DNA of 64,000 nt from Lamprobacter modestohalophilus. GTDB taxonomy: Bacteria > Pseudomonadota > Gammaproteobacteria > Chromatiales > Chromatiaceae. Position numbers and translations under genes: made by a program. This document shows positions 43,616 through 52,788 of this stretch, in pieces; positions within the stretch are counted from its first letter, which is position 1; each line of letters opens with the position of its first letter. The notes beneath the pieces were generated by a model that saw only the letters and a list, made by a program, of their open reading frames with translations, was not told the DNA's origin and ran no database searches. The stretch spans positions 53,972 to 117,971 of the forward strand of contig NZ_NRRY01000010.1 in assembly GCF_016583905.1 (NCBI RefSeq). The letters run 5' to 3'.

Positions 43616-43925
43616 TCGCTGCTCCGTTATCGGCATTGTCGGCCATCCCCGTATCGACCCGCTCGCGTAGCTCCTTGCCCGGCTTGAAATGCACCCGATG
43701 GCGTACCGGCAAGGTCACGGACTCCCCGGTCTTCGGATTGCGGCCCACTCGAGGTGGATAGTGGCGCAGATCGAAGCTGCCAAAGCCACGGATCTCGATG
43801 CGCTCACCGGCAGCGAGGGTCTCGCGCAGCAGGTTGATCAGCGCCTTGACCGCCAAGTCGATGTCTTCGGACGCGAGGTGCCTCTGGTGAAGGGCGAGGA
43901 CGGTGATGAGCTCGGAGCGGATCAT
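43608..43925 (-). CDS. ihfB: Integration host factor beta subunit-like
   Basis: A 105-residue HU/IHF-family protein. [40 protein letters not shown] and [11 protein letters not shown] are the family core, and [12 protein letters not shown] is characteristic of IHF-beta. The C-terminal tail ([16 protein letters not shown]) is longer than usual. It bends DNA and is needed for many recombinases. Start at the ATG at 43925. It may be the chromosomal subunit, or one carried by the element; the neighbour order differs from the usual rpsA-ihfB setting. Confidence 0.88.
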   Translation of the reverse strand: MIRSELITVLALHQRHLASEDIDLAVKALINLLRETLAAGERIEIRGFGSFDLRHYPPRVGRNPKTGESVTLPVRHRVHFKPGKELRERVDTGMADNADNGAAND

Positions 43926-44053
43926 GGACAAGGCGCGGCAAGACAGACAGGATAGGGCGTCATCATAGCGTAATCATGGCCCCATCGATCCGACAGCCAG
44001 GCTCGGAACGGGGCACAGATGCGCTGGGACCAGGCCGATCAGGAGGTAGCGAG

Positions 44054-44284
44054 ATGACCACTCAGCACCTGCGCCATCGAAACGGGCCAGATGATCCAGC
44101 CGGCCTCGAGCAACTCATTCACCAGGCCTTTGCCGAGGCGGCCTTTGCGCCGAGTGACGACGCCCGCGCCCAGGCCTTCGTCGCCTCGCTCTCAACGCGG
44201 CTGCTGATGAGTGGGGATCTCCATCTGGGCAATGCGATCGGCACCCTGATCGGTCTGCGTCGCCTGGATGCGGATGAGCTTTAG
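44054..44284 (+). CDS. Hypothetical small protein
   Basis: A 76-residue helical protein, MTTQHLRHRNGPDDPAGLEQ, ending in LGNAIGTLIGLRRLDADEL. The start is firm: AGGAGG lies about seven bases before the ATG. No family is recognised. It is divergent from ihfB. Confidence 0.6.
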   Translation: MTTQHLRHRNGPDDPAGLEQLIHQAFAEAAFAPSDDARAQAFVASLSTRLLMSGDLHLGNAIGTLIGLRRLDADEL

Positions 44285-44365
44285 CTGAGATCCGCGCCAT
44301 CGCCGCCAACAGGGGCCAACGACCTCGTAACACCAACCGCTAAAGACGAACGCCCATCAACCACC

Positions 44366-44746
44366 ATGGCACTGCGCAAGAAGCCACCAAAAAAATTCTC
44401 CGCCACCTTCCTCGACTTTGCAAAACCCGCGTTTGATCGTATGGGCATCGAGCCAAATAGCCGGGAGGGGGAAACGTTGCTGAAGACCTGCTGGATGGTC
44501 TGGAATGCCGTCGTGTTTGCCGATATTGGTGGCCAGCCCCACTACCTGGAGCAACTCCGCGATCCGTCCAACCTCAATCCTGCAACCCGGGTCATCGTCG
44601 ATTGGCTGGTCGAGCGCAAGCGGACCCGCTTCAAGACCACGAACTGGTTGGTCGGCGACTGCCGTCTCAGGCAGGTCCGGGGCGAATGGCGACTGCGGAT
44701 TGAGGCCCGAGCGGAGCCGACGCCGGCCGAGCCCCGTCTGCGCTGA
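44366..44746 (+). CDS. Hypothetical protein
   Basis: A 126-residue basic protein beginning MALRKKPPKKFSATFLDFAK, with a cluster of aromatic residues in the middle (CWMVWNAVVFADIG). No known motif. It ends 21 bases from the convergent integrase. It looks real from its composition and its length-consistent frame. Confidence 0.6.
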   Translation: MALRKKPPKKFSATFLDFAKPAFDRMGIEPNSREGETLLKTCWMVWNAVVFADIGGQPHYLEQLRDPSNLNPATRVIVDWLVERKRTRFKTTNWLVGDCRLRQVRGEWRLRIEARAEPTPAEPRLR

Positions 44747-44767
44747 GCCCGTTGCCGCAATTCCCGT

Positions 44768-46021
44768 TCAGGGTGAGGTCTCCAACCCCCGCCAACCCGC
44801 GACCCGCGCATACAAGGCATCGCGATCGGCATGCGCATAGGTGCCCAGATCCTTCAGCGAGCGATGCCTTGAGAGCGCCTGCGCCTCCTTCAGCCCCAGG
44901 CCATCATCGAGCCGATGGGTGATACCGGTATGGCGCAGCCAATGCGGCGAAGCGGCGCGCAGATGGGCAGCACCATCGGGATCATCGGCCTCGAGTTGAT
45001 CCGCGGTGGCGGTGAACACCTGCTTGATCAGCCGCCACAGGGTCGAGCGATTCACCGGCGCCCAGCCGTCGCGCTTGGGATAGAGGCTCAACACCATCGG
45101 CGTCGGCTCACCGGGCTCTGGTAGTGGATTCAGGCCGAGATGGCTGCGGTACCGACTCAACGCCTCGATCAGCGCTGGCGGGATCGGTACCTCATCCGGG
45201 GCATCGGCCTCGGTGCGATGCTTGCCGCGCACCTGCCACCACCATTGCACCCCGGAGGGCCGGCGCAGCGGCACCAGATCGCCCATGCGCGCGTTGCAGA
45301 ACTCCGAGGCCCGGGCGAGCAGCGCATAGAGCGCCATCACCACCCAGCGCGTGCGCTCATACCGCGCGCGCTGGGTGGCCGTGGTCTGCGGCATCGCCTG
45401 CACCTGAGCCAAGACGGCCTGCCACAATCGCTCATCCAGATAGCGCGCCTGCACCGCCGCCAGGCGCGGCGCGCGTAAGCGCACGGCCGCGGCCTCGAAT
45501 GGGTTGTAGCGCAGATAGCCCTGTTTGAGCAGCCAGGCATAGCAGCGCTCGACCGTGGTCAACGCCTCATGGCGCGAGCGCGCACTGAGCTTGCGGGTCC
45601 AAGGCCGCCAGCGCGGATCAGCGCGCGGATGGCGCTCGCCGTACCACTGCGGCCAACGTTCGGGGTACTGCAGCAGATCATCGAACAGACTGATGTCCTC
45701 GCCGGTGGCCTCCGACAGCGCCTTGCCGCGCTCAAGACCAAGCCAGAGCAAGAAGCGCTCGAGCTCATGGCGGTAGGCCTCGAGCGTCAGCGGGTTGTCC
45801 TTCTGCCGCGCAAGCCAGCGGCTAACCGCTTCCAGATCGGTTTGGCAGTCGGCCAGATGGCCACGCTCAGGGGCGATCAGCCAACCCGAGCCACCGGCCG
45901 GGACCGGGGGCAGGGCGCCGGGATGCGGAGATGTGTCCGCTGCGTCGCTCAGGCACCAGGGCAGCCAGTCGATCGGGGGCGGTTCAGAGACGGGAAGCAG
46001 GGGGTCAGGCTTCATCAGCAA
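44768..46021 (-). CDS. Tyrosine recombinase/integrase
   Basis: A 417-residue recombinase. The N-terminal core-binding domain (about residues 55-180) is followed by the catalytic domain: Arg in ARASEFCNARMGDL, HWLRHTGITHRL, LSRHRSLKDLGTYAHA and the nucleophile Tyr in TYAHA. It differs from the recombinase at 6731 by an N-terminal extension of about 50 residues. No nearby tRNA gene or repeat shows which site it uses. It lies 12 bases after the DUF4143 ATPase gene on the same strand and may share its transcript. Confidence 0.87.
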   Translation of the reverse strand: MLMKPDPLLPVSEPPPIDWLPWCLSDAADTSPHPGALPPVPAGGSGWLIAPERGHLADCQTDLEAVSRWLARQKDNPLTLEAYRHELERFLLWLGLERGKALSEATGEDISLFDDLLQYPERWPQWYGERHPRADPRWRPWTRKLSARSRHEALTTVERCYAWLLKQGYLRYNPFEAAAVRLRAPRLAAVQARYLDERLWQAVLAQVQAMPQTTATQRARYERTRWVVMALYALLARASEFCNARMGDLVPLRRPSGVQWWWQVRGKHRTEADAPDEVPIPPALIEALSRYRSHLGLNPLPEPGEPTPMVLSLYPKRDGWAPVNRSTLWRLIKQVFTATADQLEADDPDGAAHLRAASPHWLRHTGITHRLDDGLGLKEAQALSRHRSLKDLGTYAHADRDALYARVAGWRGLETSP

Positions 46022-46033
46022 CAGCGTCCTGAT

Positions 46034-47200
46034 TCAGGCGCACGCCTGGAGGGTCGAACAGAGTTCGCGCAGACCAATGACCGTGATCCCCCCCGGTTTG
46101 CGGTAACGCTCCTCGCCACTGTAGACGATCCAGGCCTGATCTGGCCTGAGATCCTCCAGTGCCTGATGGAAGCCGCGGTCCGGAGTTGGTGCGAGACCGC
46201 GCTTGATCTCGACCGCCCAGGTCTCGCCGTTCGGCAGCTCCAGCAGCAGATCGATCTCGGCACCGACGGCGGTGCGATAGAAGCTCGCCTGTGTGCCATC
46301 CGGGGCGCAGCCGATCAGGTTCTCGATCACAAACCCTTCCCAACTGGCACCGACTACCGGATGGCCGAGCAGCGCTTCGCGGGTAGGCAAGCGCAGCAGC
46401 GCATGGACCAAACCGGCGTCACGGAGATAGAGCTTAGGCGAGCGCACCAGGCGTTTGCCGACATTGACGTGGTAGGGCGCCAAACGCCGCACCAGCAACA
46501 GATCCACCAACAGATCGAGATACCGATTCACCGTGCGACCGTCCAGCGCGAGCCCGCGGGCCAGCTGCGCGGTATTGAGCAAGCCGCCTTGATGATGGGC
46601 CAGCATGGTCCACAACCGGCGCAAGGTTTCGGCCGGCGTGCGGGCGTCGAACTGCGGGATGTCCCGCTCCAGATAGGTGCGAATGAACTGCTCGCGCCAG
46701 ATCATGCTCGCCCGATCGCTGCGGGCGAGGAAGCTCTCCGGGAGACCGCCACGGACCCAGAGCGTCTCGCTGGACTCCGCGGCGACCTCCAACACGTCAA
46801 AGGGAGCCAGCTCAACATAAGCGATCCGCCCGGCCAGCGTCTCGCTGGACTGGGCGAGCAGATCGATCGAGGCCGAGCCGAGCAGCAGAAACTGTCCGGC
46901 CGTACGCCCCTGGCGTCGCCCCTGATCGATCAATCCACGCAGCGATTGGAAGAGCGCCGGCACCCGCTGAATCTCATCGAGGATGACGAGCTTACCGGCA
47001 TGGCTGGAGAGGTAATCGATCGGGTCGGAGAGTTTGTCGCGATCGGGCGGCGATTCGAGATCCAGATACAGACTCGGGCGCTGATCCCCAACCGCCTGTG
47101 CCAGGGTGGTCTTGCCCACCTGCCGAGGGCCGAGCAGGGCCACCGCTGGAAACTGCTCGAGGCGTTCGTACAGGATAGCAGTCAGGCGACGGTCTAACAT
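46034..47200 (-). CDS. AAA ATPase with DUF4143
   Basis: A 388-residue P-loop protein. Walker A is LLGPRQVGKTTLAQAV near residue 27 and Walker B is LVILDEIQRVP near 73. DUF4143 occupies the second half, with PKLYLRDAGLVHALL and ASWEGFVIENLIG and the C-terminal AEIDLLLELPNGETWAVEIK, which resembles a degenerate PD-(D/E)xK nuclease. This large family of archaeal and bacterial ATPases has no clear role; some are near toxin or defence genes. The start at 47200 gives the Walker A site at the standard position. Confidence 0.85.
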   Translation of the reverse strand: MLDRRLTAILYERLEQFPAVALLGPRQVGKTTLAQAVGDQRPSLYLDLESPPDRDKLSDPIDYLSSHAGKLVILDEIQRVPALFQSLRGLIDQGRRQGRTAGQFLLLGSASIDLLAQSSETLAGRIAYVELAPFDVLEVAAESSETLWVRGGLPESFLARSDRASMIWREQFIRTYLERDIPQFDARTPAETLRRLWTMLAHHQGGLLNTAQLARGLALDGRTVNRYLDLLVDLLLVRRLAPYHVNVGKRLVRSPKLYLRDAGLVHALLRLPTREALLGHPVVGASWEGFVIENLIGCAPDGTQASFYRTAVGAEIDLLLELPNGETWAVEIKRGLAPTPDRGFHQALEDLRPDQAWIVYSGEERYRKPGGITVIGLRELCSTLQACA

Positions 47201-47327
47201 CCTTGTAAAATTAGCATCATGATGTGATTTTTACAATGATGACTGGCCTCAAGGAGCGCCTGCCTGCAGCACGCGCCGGGAACGCGCTGAAGATGCGCAG
47301 ACGCCAGGCCGTCAGGGCGCGCCCTCG

Positions 47328-47558
47328 TCACGGGTGGGGTGCCATCACTGGACCAATGGGCAGACCCCGCTCGAGGCCAACCTCCTCAGTCCACGAGAAA
47401 TTGTGGCTGACAGGAACCCCAGAAGCCGACATCACCCGACCTGCAGAACGCTCCCAAGCGGGCACAGCAGGCGTGGTGTAGGGGTTGAGGTGCTGGGGGC
47501 CATCGATGGCACATCCCATGAGCAGACAGGTCGCCAGGAAGGTGCTGGTCCTCAGCAT
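47328..47558 (-). CDS. Small putative lipoprotein
   Basis: A 76-residue protein starting MLRTSTFLATCLLMGCAIDG. The lipobox LLMGC places the lipidated Cys at residue 16. The short mature part is rich in proline and has no known domain. The ATG at 47558 is preferred over upstream starts because it gives the signal peptide. Assigned mainly from the signal sequence. Confidence 0.5.
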   Translation of the reverse strand: MLRTSTFLATCLLMGCAIDGPQHLNPYTTPAVPAWERSAGRVMSASGVPVSHNFSWTEEVGLERGLPIGPVMAPHP

Positions 47559-47832
47559 CGGGGCCGCCACGACGTTGTCACCATCTTTAGCATGTTCCAC
47601 GGATGTCTCAAGGGCTTCGTGACGATCGATTAAGTCTCTGACAAAACACCGTTTATCGCAATTTCCCCGGCGTTTTCTGGAGCCTGTTCCACGGCCCAGC
47701 GGGGTCTGCTCACGGTCAAAACGGCGGTTTTGCAAAAGATTGCAACAGAGGGGGGGTTCTGTTGCAATCTTTTGTGATTTCGTTCTGCTTTATACTGTAC
47801 AACCGTCACGTTACCCCATGGAAACAGACTGA
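47559..47832. other. Promoter region of kfrA-like gene
   Basis: It holds a perfect 17-bp-arm palindrome (47733-47774) and a likely -10 element TATACT (47791-47796), 37 bases before the KfrA start. No gene. Confidence 0.5.
47733..47774. promoter_or_regulatory. 17-bp-arm palindrome, likely KfrA operator
   Basis: Arms at 47733-47749 (CAAAAGATTGCAACAGA) and 47758-47774 are perfect complements with an 8-base G-rich spacer. It ends 17 bases before the likely -10 element (TATACT) of the kfrA-like gene. KfrA proteins are known to repress themselves by binding inverted repeats at their promoter. Confidence 0.75.
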
Positions 47833-48819
47833 ATGCCCCGTCCCAGCTCGATTTCAGCGGAGGATGTCCGCGCCGCCATCTACGAGTGTCTGAGTCAGTG
47901 CGAAGCGCCCTCGGTCGATCGCTTGCGTAGCCACCTGGGGCGAGGCTCCAACACCACCATCCTGCGGCTGCGCGATGCGGTGATCGAGGAGATCCGCGAT
48001 CAGTTGAAGGGCTCGTCGCTCCCCACCGGGATGCCGGAGGCCTTGCAGGCGCCGATGGCGAGCTTGTGGCAGACGGCCCAGGAAGTCGCCTTTGCCCGCC
48101 TGGGCGAGGAGCGGACCGAGGCCCAGCGCCAGATCAGCGACGCGCAGAGGGCGCAAGCCGCCGCCGAGCAACAGGCCCGTCAGGCCGCACAGGCACGCGA
48201 TCAGATCACCGCCGTCGCGGAGGAGCGCCGCGTCTTGAACGAGACCCTGCGCGGGGAGCGGGATCAGGCACGCGAGGAGATCCGCGAGGCCCAACGCGCT
48301 CAGGAGACCCTACGCCAGACCCTGCAGTCCGCCCATGGCGCCGAGCGCAACGGCCTGCGCCAACAGCTCGAGGAGAGCCGGGGGCAAGCGGAGGACCTGC
48401 GCGTGGAGTTAGCCCGTGAGCGGGACTACCAGGCCGGCCAAGAGCAGCAGTGTCTGCGGGTGATCGAGGAGGTGCGCAGCGAGCGCGATGCGCTGAAGCA
48501 GCGGCTCGAGGCCCAGGCACGAGAATATGAACAGCGGCTGCAGGCACTGAACAAGGCGTTGGCCGAGCAGCAGCGTCAGACCATGCGCACGGAGGCCGAG
48601 CTCGAGGTGGCGCAGGCTGAGCAGGCGCGCTTGCGCGGGGAGGTCGCGAAGGGCGCGCGGAGCTTGGCTGAGGTGCGGGTCAGGGAGCAGGTGGCGGTGG
48701 CGCAGCGGGATCAGGCGCTGCAGCAGGTGCAGACGGCTGTGGATGCAGAGAAGGCACTCCGGCGGGAGCTTGATGCGCTGCGGGTTCAGGTTGAGTCTGA
48801 GCCTGTTAAGGAGGCTTAA
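47833..48819 (+). CDS. KfrA-like DNA-binding coiled-coil protein
   Basis: A 328-residue protein. The N-terminal KfrA-type DNA-binding domain (about residues 1-110) reads SISAEDVRAAIYECLSQCEA, then VDRLRSHLGRGSNTTILR. The rest is one long coiled coil rich in Q, E, R and A. KfrA assists partition of IncP-type plasmids and represses its own gene. The region may derive from a plasmid or integrative element; the ParA-like locus at 40.5 kb is another such trace. Confidence 0.87.
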   Translation: MPRPSSISAEDVRAAIYECLSQCEAPSVDRLRSHLGRGSNTTILRLRDAVIEEIRDQLKGSSLPTGMPEALQAPMASLWQTAQEVAFARLGEERTEAQRQISDAQRAQAAAEQQARQAAQARDQITAVAEERRVLNETLRGERDQAREEIREAQRAQETLRQTLQSAHGAERNGLRQQLEESRGQAEDLRVELARERDYQAGQEQQCLRVIEEVRSERDALKQRLEAQAREYEQRLQALNKALAEQQRQTMRTEAELEVAQAEQARLRGEVAKGARSLAEVRVREQVAVAQRDQALQQVQTAVDAEKALRRELDALRVQVESEPVKEA

Positions 48820-48823
48820 TCTA

Positions 48824-49615
48824 TTACTTGTTCCAAATCGCCTCAAAAAAATGCATTTGACCATAAAAACCGTCCTCATGAGGATTGATTTCTCGCCAAA
48901 TATTTCTCAATTCCGAACAGTCATCAGCAATCCACAATCTCGGCTTGTTTAACTTACTTGTACGAATGGAATCGAATATCTTTCCTTTCTTTGGATTATG
49001 GGTGTGATCCCAGCTTCCAGATTTACCACCGACTCTCAGGGCACAAAATGCCTCGATATTGAGAGCATATACCTCTATCACTTCTTTCCAGAAAGTCAGA
49101 TTTTCGATTAGCCCATACACGAAACTAAATTCTTTCCCATTTAATTCTGTGTTGATAAACACAAAATGCCATTCATCGTCCGGAACAACCGAAGAGGTAG
49201 CACTTGGATGAGAATTTTGGTATTCCTTCCTGATTCTAACTAATGTACTGTAATCAAATAAAGTCAGCGGAATCATCTGCAATATTTTAATGTCTGAAAA
49301 TTGGTAAGTAAACCAATTTTCACTTTGGCTGTCAAAAGAAAAGTCTTCCTTGTTGAAATTTTCGTATATGTATTTGATTGCCTTTAAAATGTTTAAATCA
49401 TAGTCGGTGAGCACAGGGAAAATATCCGGGGACATAAATTCCTGAGCATTTTTAGGCAGCGAACCATTGAACAGTGCGACAATAGGTTTACTGTCGAAGG
49501 CCGCCCCTCCATACCAAAACAAAGGCGGTGTACTCCCATTGATGTCACGAACCAACTCTTGCCACTCCATATCATCTTCTCGATGAACAGGTCGAAGGCT
49601 TTGTATAATATTCAT
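48824..49615 (-). CDS. Hypothetical protein, AT-rich
   Basis: A 263-residue protein without a recognised family. It begins MNIIQSLRPVHREDDMEWQE and includes SKPIVALFNGSLPKNAQEF and WFTYQFSDIKILQMIPLTLF. Base composition is much more AT-rich than the KfrA gene that ends five bases away on the other strand, so it was probably acquired separately. The start is the ATG at 49615; an upstream start at 49642 is also possible. Soluble, no signal peptide. Confidence 0.65.
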   Translation of the reverse strand: MNIIQSLRPVHREDDMEWQELVRDINGSTPPLFWYGGAAFDSKPIVALFNGSLPKNAQEFMSPDIFPVLTDYDLNILKAIKYIYENFNKEDFSFDSQSENWFTYQFSDIKILQMIPLTLFDYSTLVRIRKEYQNSHPSATSSVVPDDEWHFVFINTELNGKEFSFVYGLIENLTFWKEVIEVYALNIEAFCALRVGGKSGSWDHTHNPKKGKIFDSIRTSKLNKPRLWIADDCSELRNIWREINPHEDGFYGQMHFFEAIWNK

Positions 49616-49949
49616 AGAAGTGTACTCTGTTCTGAAGCCCAACGCCGAAAATCACTGGATGCCAAAATTTCTTCCTGAAGAAAACTCAACTCTCGTCTCA
49701 ATCCCCTTAAGTCGGGTCAAAGTCCGGAACACATCTATGGATAACTTTTTCGGCCCCAGCTTTGCGGAACCGACGCCGATCACGGAGGAGCCCGGAAGCG
49801 AAGGTTAGAGCGTCCATCTAGGAGCGTCAAGTCGAGGCCTGGCGAGCCTGTCCACGAGTCCGCCTTGGCGTGGAGTCTTAGCGTTGGCACTGGCCCCAGG
49901 CCTTGGCGACGTTCTCACCGTACAGAGGCGTGCCGCGTTGGAGTCCCCG

Positions 49950-50491
49950 TCAGAAGTAGGTTTGGATCTGCTCGATGCGTTGACAGGTTTTCGCCTTCGA
50001 CAGCACGCGGGGGATGCCATCGAGGGCCTGTTGCACCGCACGGTTGTAGCCGGCATGGTAACCATGATGCGGCTGGATGCGGCCCTGGGCCTTCGCCTTG
50101 GCTCCAGGCATGCACAGCCCATTGGCCGCCGCGTTGATATCGACGCCGCACTTCTGATGGCACGATGCGAGGCGAGCGCGACCGGGATGATGTGATGGGC
50201 CTGCCAAGCAACGGCGCAGGCCTTGTTCGCGGAGGTCATGTTCTTGCGCAACTGCAGGCTGTAGTGCTGACGCCGCATCGACTTGGCGGACTGTGCGACA
50301 GCAGGGGTCTGCACCAGCACGGACTTCACCCGCCGGCGGCCTTGACCGGCGTCCACAGGCTCGCCTGGGCCGGTTCCATGCTGCTGAGGCCGAGGATCAG
50401 CGCGATTGTCAGGATCAGCCATGGCTTCTGTGGCATCTATCCCGTCCGTACAGTGCTGAGCGCCTGGTGCTGGTGGTGCTGATCCTGGCAC
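49950..50491 (-). pseudogene. Frameshifted AHH-family nuclease
   Basis: The first frame reads HYSLQLRKNMTSANKACAVA and then WQAHHIIPVALASH. After about 50165 the frame changes and continues as CHQKCGVDINAAANGLCMP and then HHGYHAGYNRAVQQALDGIP. Joined, these give the A-H-H nuclease domain of the HNH/Endo VII superfamily, which is common at the C-terminus of secreted toxins. No N-terminal delivery domain is present in this window, so it is an isolated toxin tip or a decayed one. The 5' limit is uncertain. Confidence 0.75.
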
Positions 50492-50649
50492 TGCTGGCCA
50501 TGATCCTCTCGATGATCGCCACTATGGGTCAGGAGCCACGCAATGAGCGGCTGCGCGAGGCCGCCGAGCAGGTCTGCGCGGGCGCCTTCTGGCCGCGCTT
50601 TCGTCAGCTGGTCTGGGCCGATCCGCAGGCAAGGCTGATTTTCCCTTGA
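50461..50649 (+). CDS. Possible small membrane peptide
   Basis: A frame of about 60 codons begins with hydrophobic codons (LVLVVLILALLAMILSMIA) and ends QEPRNERLREAAEQ and ARLIFP. It could be a short membrane protein or a remnant. There is no clear ribosome binding site or family, and the start is uncertain (GTG or CTG codons). Confidence 0.25.
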   Translation, partial: RLVLVVLILALLAMILSMIATMGQEPRNERLREAAEQVCAGAFWPRFRQLVWADPQARLIFP

Positions 50650-50657
50650 CGGAACCG

Positions 50658-50698
50658 CCGAAATCCCCCGCCACGACTGGGCTGGCGGGCAATTTCGG
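50658..50698. repeat. Hairpin at IS1634 left end
   Basis: CCGAAAT-C-CCCCGCCA and TGGCGGG-CA-ATTTCGG pair around a short loop. It lies just after the transposase stop codon. The first half also resembles the element's far end near 52472-52490 when inverted, so it may be part of the terminal repeat or a terminator. Confidence 0.5.
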
Positions 50699-50701
50699 AT
50701 T

Positions 50702-52366
50702 TCACGCGGGTGGCAACATGGTGACTTGCAGGAGGTCCAGTATCTGTTCTTGCTCCGGTGTTGGGGTGCTGTTCTGATCGAACTCAGCGCCGTTGACCGC
50801 GACTCTGTTGCGCGTGATCTGCGCCAAGCAATCGATCACCCCGCGGAAGGTCCAGCGTCGATCTTCGCCCTTGCCATCGTTGGCAAACAAGGGGGCGAGC
50901 CGTTGTTCCATCTGCCATTGCAGGTAATAGGCCAGCAGACAGAGAAAGACGTGGCTGCGAATCCGGTCATCGGTCTTGTGATAAACCGGACGGATCTCCA
51001 GTTGCACGGTCTTAAGATTACGAAAGGCGCGCTCAACAAAGGCCAGACTTTTATAGGCACGCACCACATCCAAGGTCTTCATCTGCTCCTGGTCAACATC
51101 GCTGGTGATGACATAGCAGCCATCGAAGCGCTTCTCGTGCTCTAGCTTCTCGGCATCAATCGACCAGAGGAGACGATGCTGGCCAGAGGTTTGCCGTTGC
51201 GGATCGGCCTCGATCGCCCATTGGATGAATTTGCCCATCTTGTACTTGGCCAACACCTTGCCGACACGCGCACCGAGCTTCTCAACGGTCGTCGCGCGCT
51301 TGTAGGCCGCGATCTCAGCCAGGGCCTTGGTGGTGAGATCAAGCAGCCGTTGGCGCGTCTGCGACTCACGCACGGTCGTCTGTGGGTTGCGACAGAGGCA
51401 ATAGCGGCGGGTTGGGTCGTCAGGGTCGCTGACTTCATGGATGTTGCGCTCGTCGAACAGGTCGAGGCTGATCACCTTGTTCTTCAGCAAGGTCATCATC
51501 TCGCCATGGGTCAGGGCGCCGATGGTCTGCAAGTCCGCCTCGTCTTTCAGGGCGTCAATGGTGCTTCGGGTGACCATCCCGCGATCACCGACAAAGATGA
51601 GCTGCTCAACGCCATAGTCTTGCTTGATCTCATGCACCTTATCGACCACGGTGGTCTCGTCCTTGGTGTTGCCCGCATAGACCTCCACACCGACCGGACA
51701 ACCTTCGGCATTGCAGATCAGCCCGACGACCACTTGCTCACGGCTTTTCTTGCCGTCGCGGTTATAGCCGAAGGCGACCAACTCGCTGTCTTTGTAATCG
51801 CCTTCAAAATAGACACTGGTGATGTCATAGAGGATCACCTGGCCATTGCGCAAATGACGCCCGGCCAGGGCTTTCTGGATCGCCTTTTGACGCTGTAACA
51901 GCCTATCCATGGGCGCATAGCAGTGCGCCTCAACCTCGGGGGTTCCATCGATTCCGCACAGCTCCCACAGACAGGTATTGGGACGATGGTTGCATAAGGC
52001 GAGCTTGCTGCCGGCATAGACCAAGCGACCGACGATCATCGCCAGTGCGCTGCTGACCCAGGGTTCGGCCCGCGAGTAGAGGATGCGAGGCAAGCCCAGT
52101 TGCTTGGCAACGGCCAGGATCGCATGGCTGGCACCGTATTCGCGGCTGTTGAGAATCTGGAAAGCCTGCGGGTCATCGACGGGAACCACGCGCTCGCGGA
52201 ACGCCAACTGCAGGAGTTTGAGTTGCTCCAGTGAGCAGCCGGTGATGCGCCCGTGCTGGGTGTGGCACATCTTGCCGTTGTCGCGAAAGGAGGTGCGCAA
52301 GAGGCCCACCGGGCTCTTGCGGGTGGTTTGGATTTCCAGGTGCAACTTACCATGCGCGGTCTGCAT
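50702..52366 (-). CDS. IS1634-family DDE transposase
   Basis: A 554-residue transposase of the IS4-like DDE superfamily. NGQVILYDITSVYFEGDYKD contains the first Asp, LIFVGDRGMVTRSTIDAL the second, and the Y-(2)-R-(3)-E-(6)-K region occurs in LAFVERAFRNLKTVQLEIRP with the Glu. The frame is intact, so it may be active. Start taken at the ATG at 52366. Confidence 0.9.
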   Translation of the reverse strand: MQTAHGKLHLEIQTTRKSPVGLLRTSFRDNGKMCHTQHGRITGCSLEQLKLLQLAFRERVVPVDDPQAFQILNSREYGASHAILAVAKQLGLPRILYSRAEPWVSSALAMIVGRLVYAGSKLALCNHRPNTCLWELCGIDGTPEVEAHCYAPMDRLLQRQKAIQKALAGRHLRNGQVILYDITSVYFEGDYKDSELVAFGYNRDGKKSREQVVVGLICNAEGCPVGVEVYAGNTKDETTVVDKVHEIKQDYGVEQLIFVGDRGMVTRSTIDALKDEADLQTIGALTHGEMMTLLKNKVISLDLFDERNIHEVSDPDDPTRRYCLCRNPQTTVRESQTRQRLLDLTTKALAEIAAYKRATTVEKLGARVGKVLAKYKMGKFIQWAIEADPQRQTSGQHRLLWSIDAEKLEHEKRFDGCYVITSDVDQEQMKTLDVVRAYKSLAFVERAFRNLKTVQLEIRPVYHKTDDRIRSHVFLCLLAYYLQWQMEQRLAPLFANDGKGEDRRWTFRGVIDCLAQITRNRVAVNGAEFDQNSTPTPEQEQILDLLQVTMLPPA

Positions 52367-52651
52367 GGCTCAGTCTAGGCTCATTAACCCTGAAATGGCA
52401 AGCACTGATGTTTCAAATGCATGGCTACAATTTGGAAAAATCCCTCGGCGAGAAAGTCAGCAACCACGCGGCCTGGCGGCGAAAAATGGGCTAATTTGTC
52501 GGGGTAAAGTCGGTCTTGTTCGGGCGCTTGCGGGTGGGGACGGCACGGGTGGCGCAGGAGGCTTGAGCAGGCTCAGGCGTCGGAGTCAGTCCGTCGCCAA
52601 GCTACGGTTCTTCTTATACACCTGCGGGTTGGGCTTCTGCAGCAGGATCGC

Positions 52652-52788
52652 CTACCCCTTGTCGGTCGTCTTGAGCTGACTCTCCCACCCTCGCGCGAGA
52701 TCCCGTCCAGCTCTTCTCCATATACCGACTCCTATCGTAAACGGCTCACGCTGCTCATCCGACCTCCTAAGAACTCGATCTGTATTCA
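52652..52788 (-). CDS. Very small hypothetical frame
   Basis: About 45 codons, MNTDRVLRRSDEQREPFTIG onward. Its ATG overlaps the stop of the preceding 88-codon frame (ATGA), which is the only argument for it. No motif. It could equally be noise. Confidence 0.25.

Larger units (their letters stand above)
50658..52490. mobile_element. IS1634-family insertion sequence
   Basis: One transposase gene with about 50 bases on its 3' side and about 120 on its 5' side. The proposed ends (starting CCGAAATC on the left, ending GGCGAAAAATGGG on the right) match only in part after inversion, so the boundaries are estimates and no target duplication was identified. It separates the AHH-nuclease remnant from the GTPase module. 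Confidence 0.7.

Noticed and set aside
45569..47197. Long plus-strand frame across the integrase and DUF4143 ATPase genes
   Set aside because: It is antisense to two genes with clear motifs and has repetitive Gln/Arg composition.
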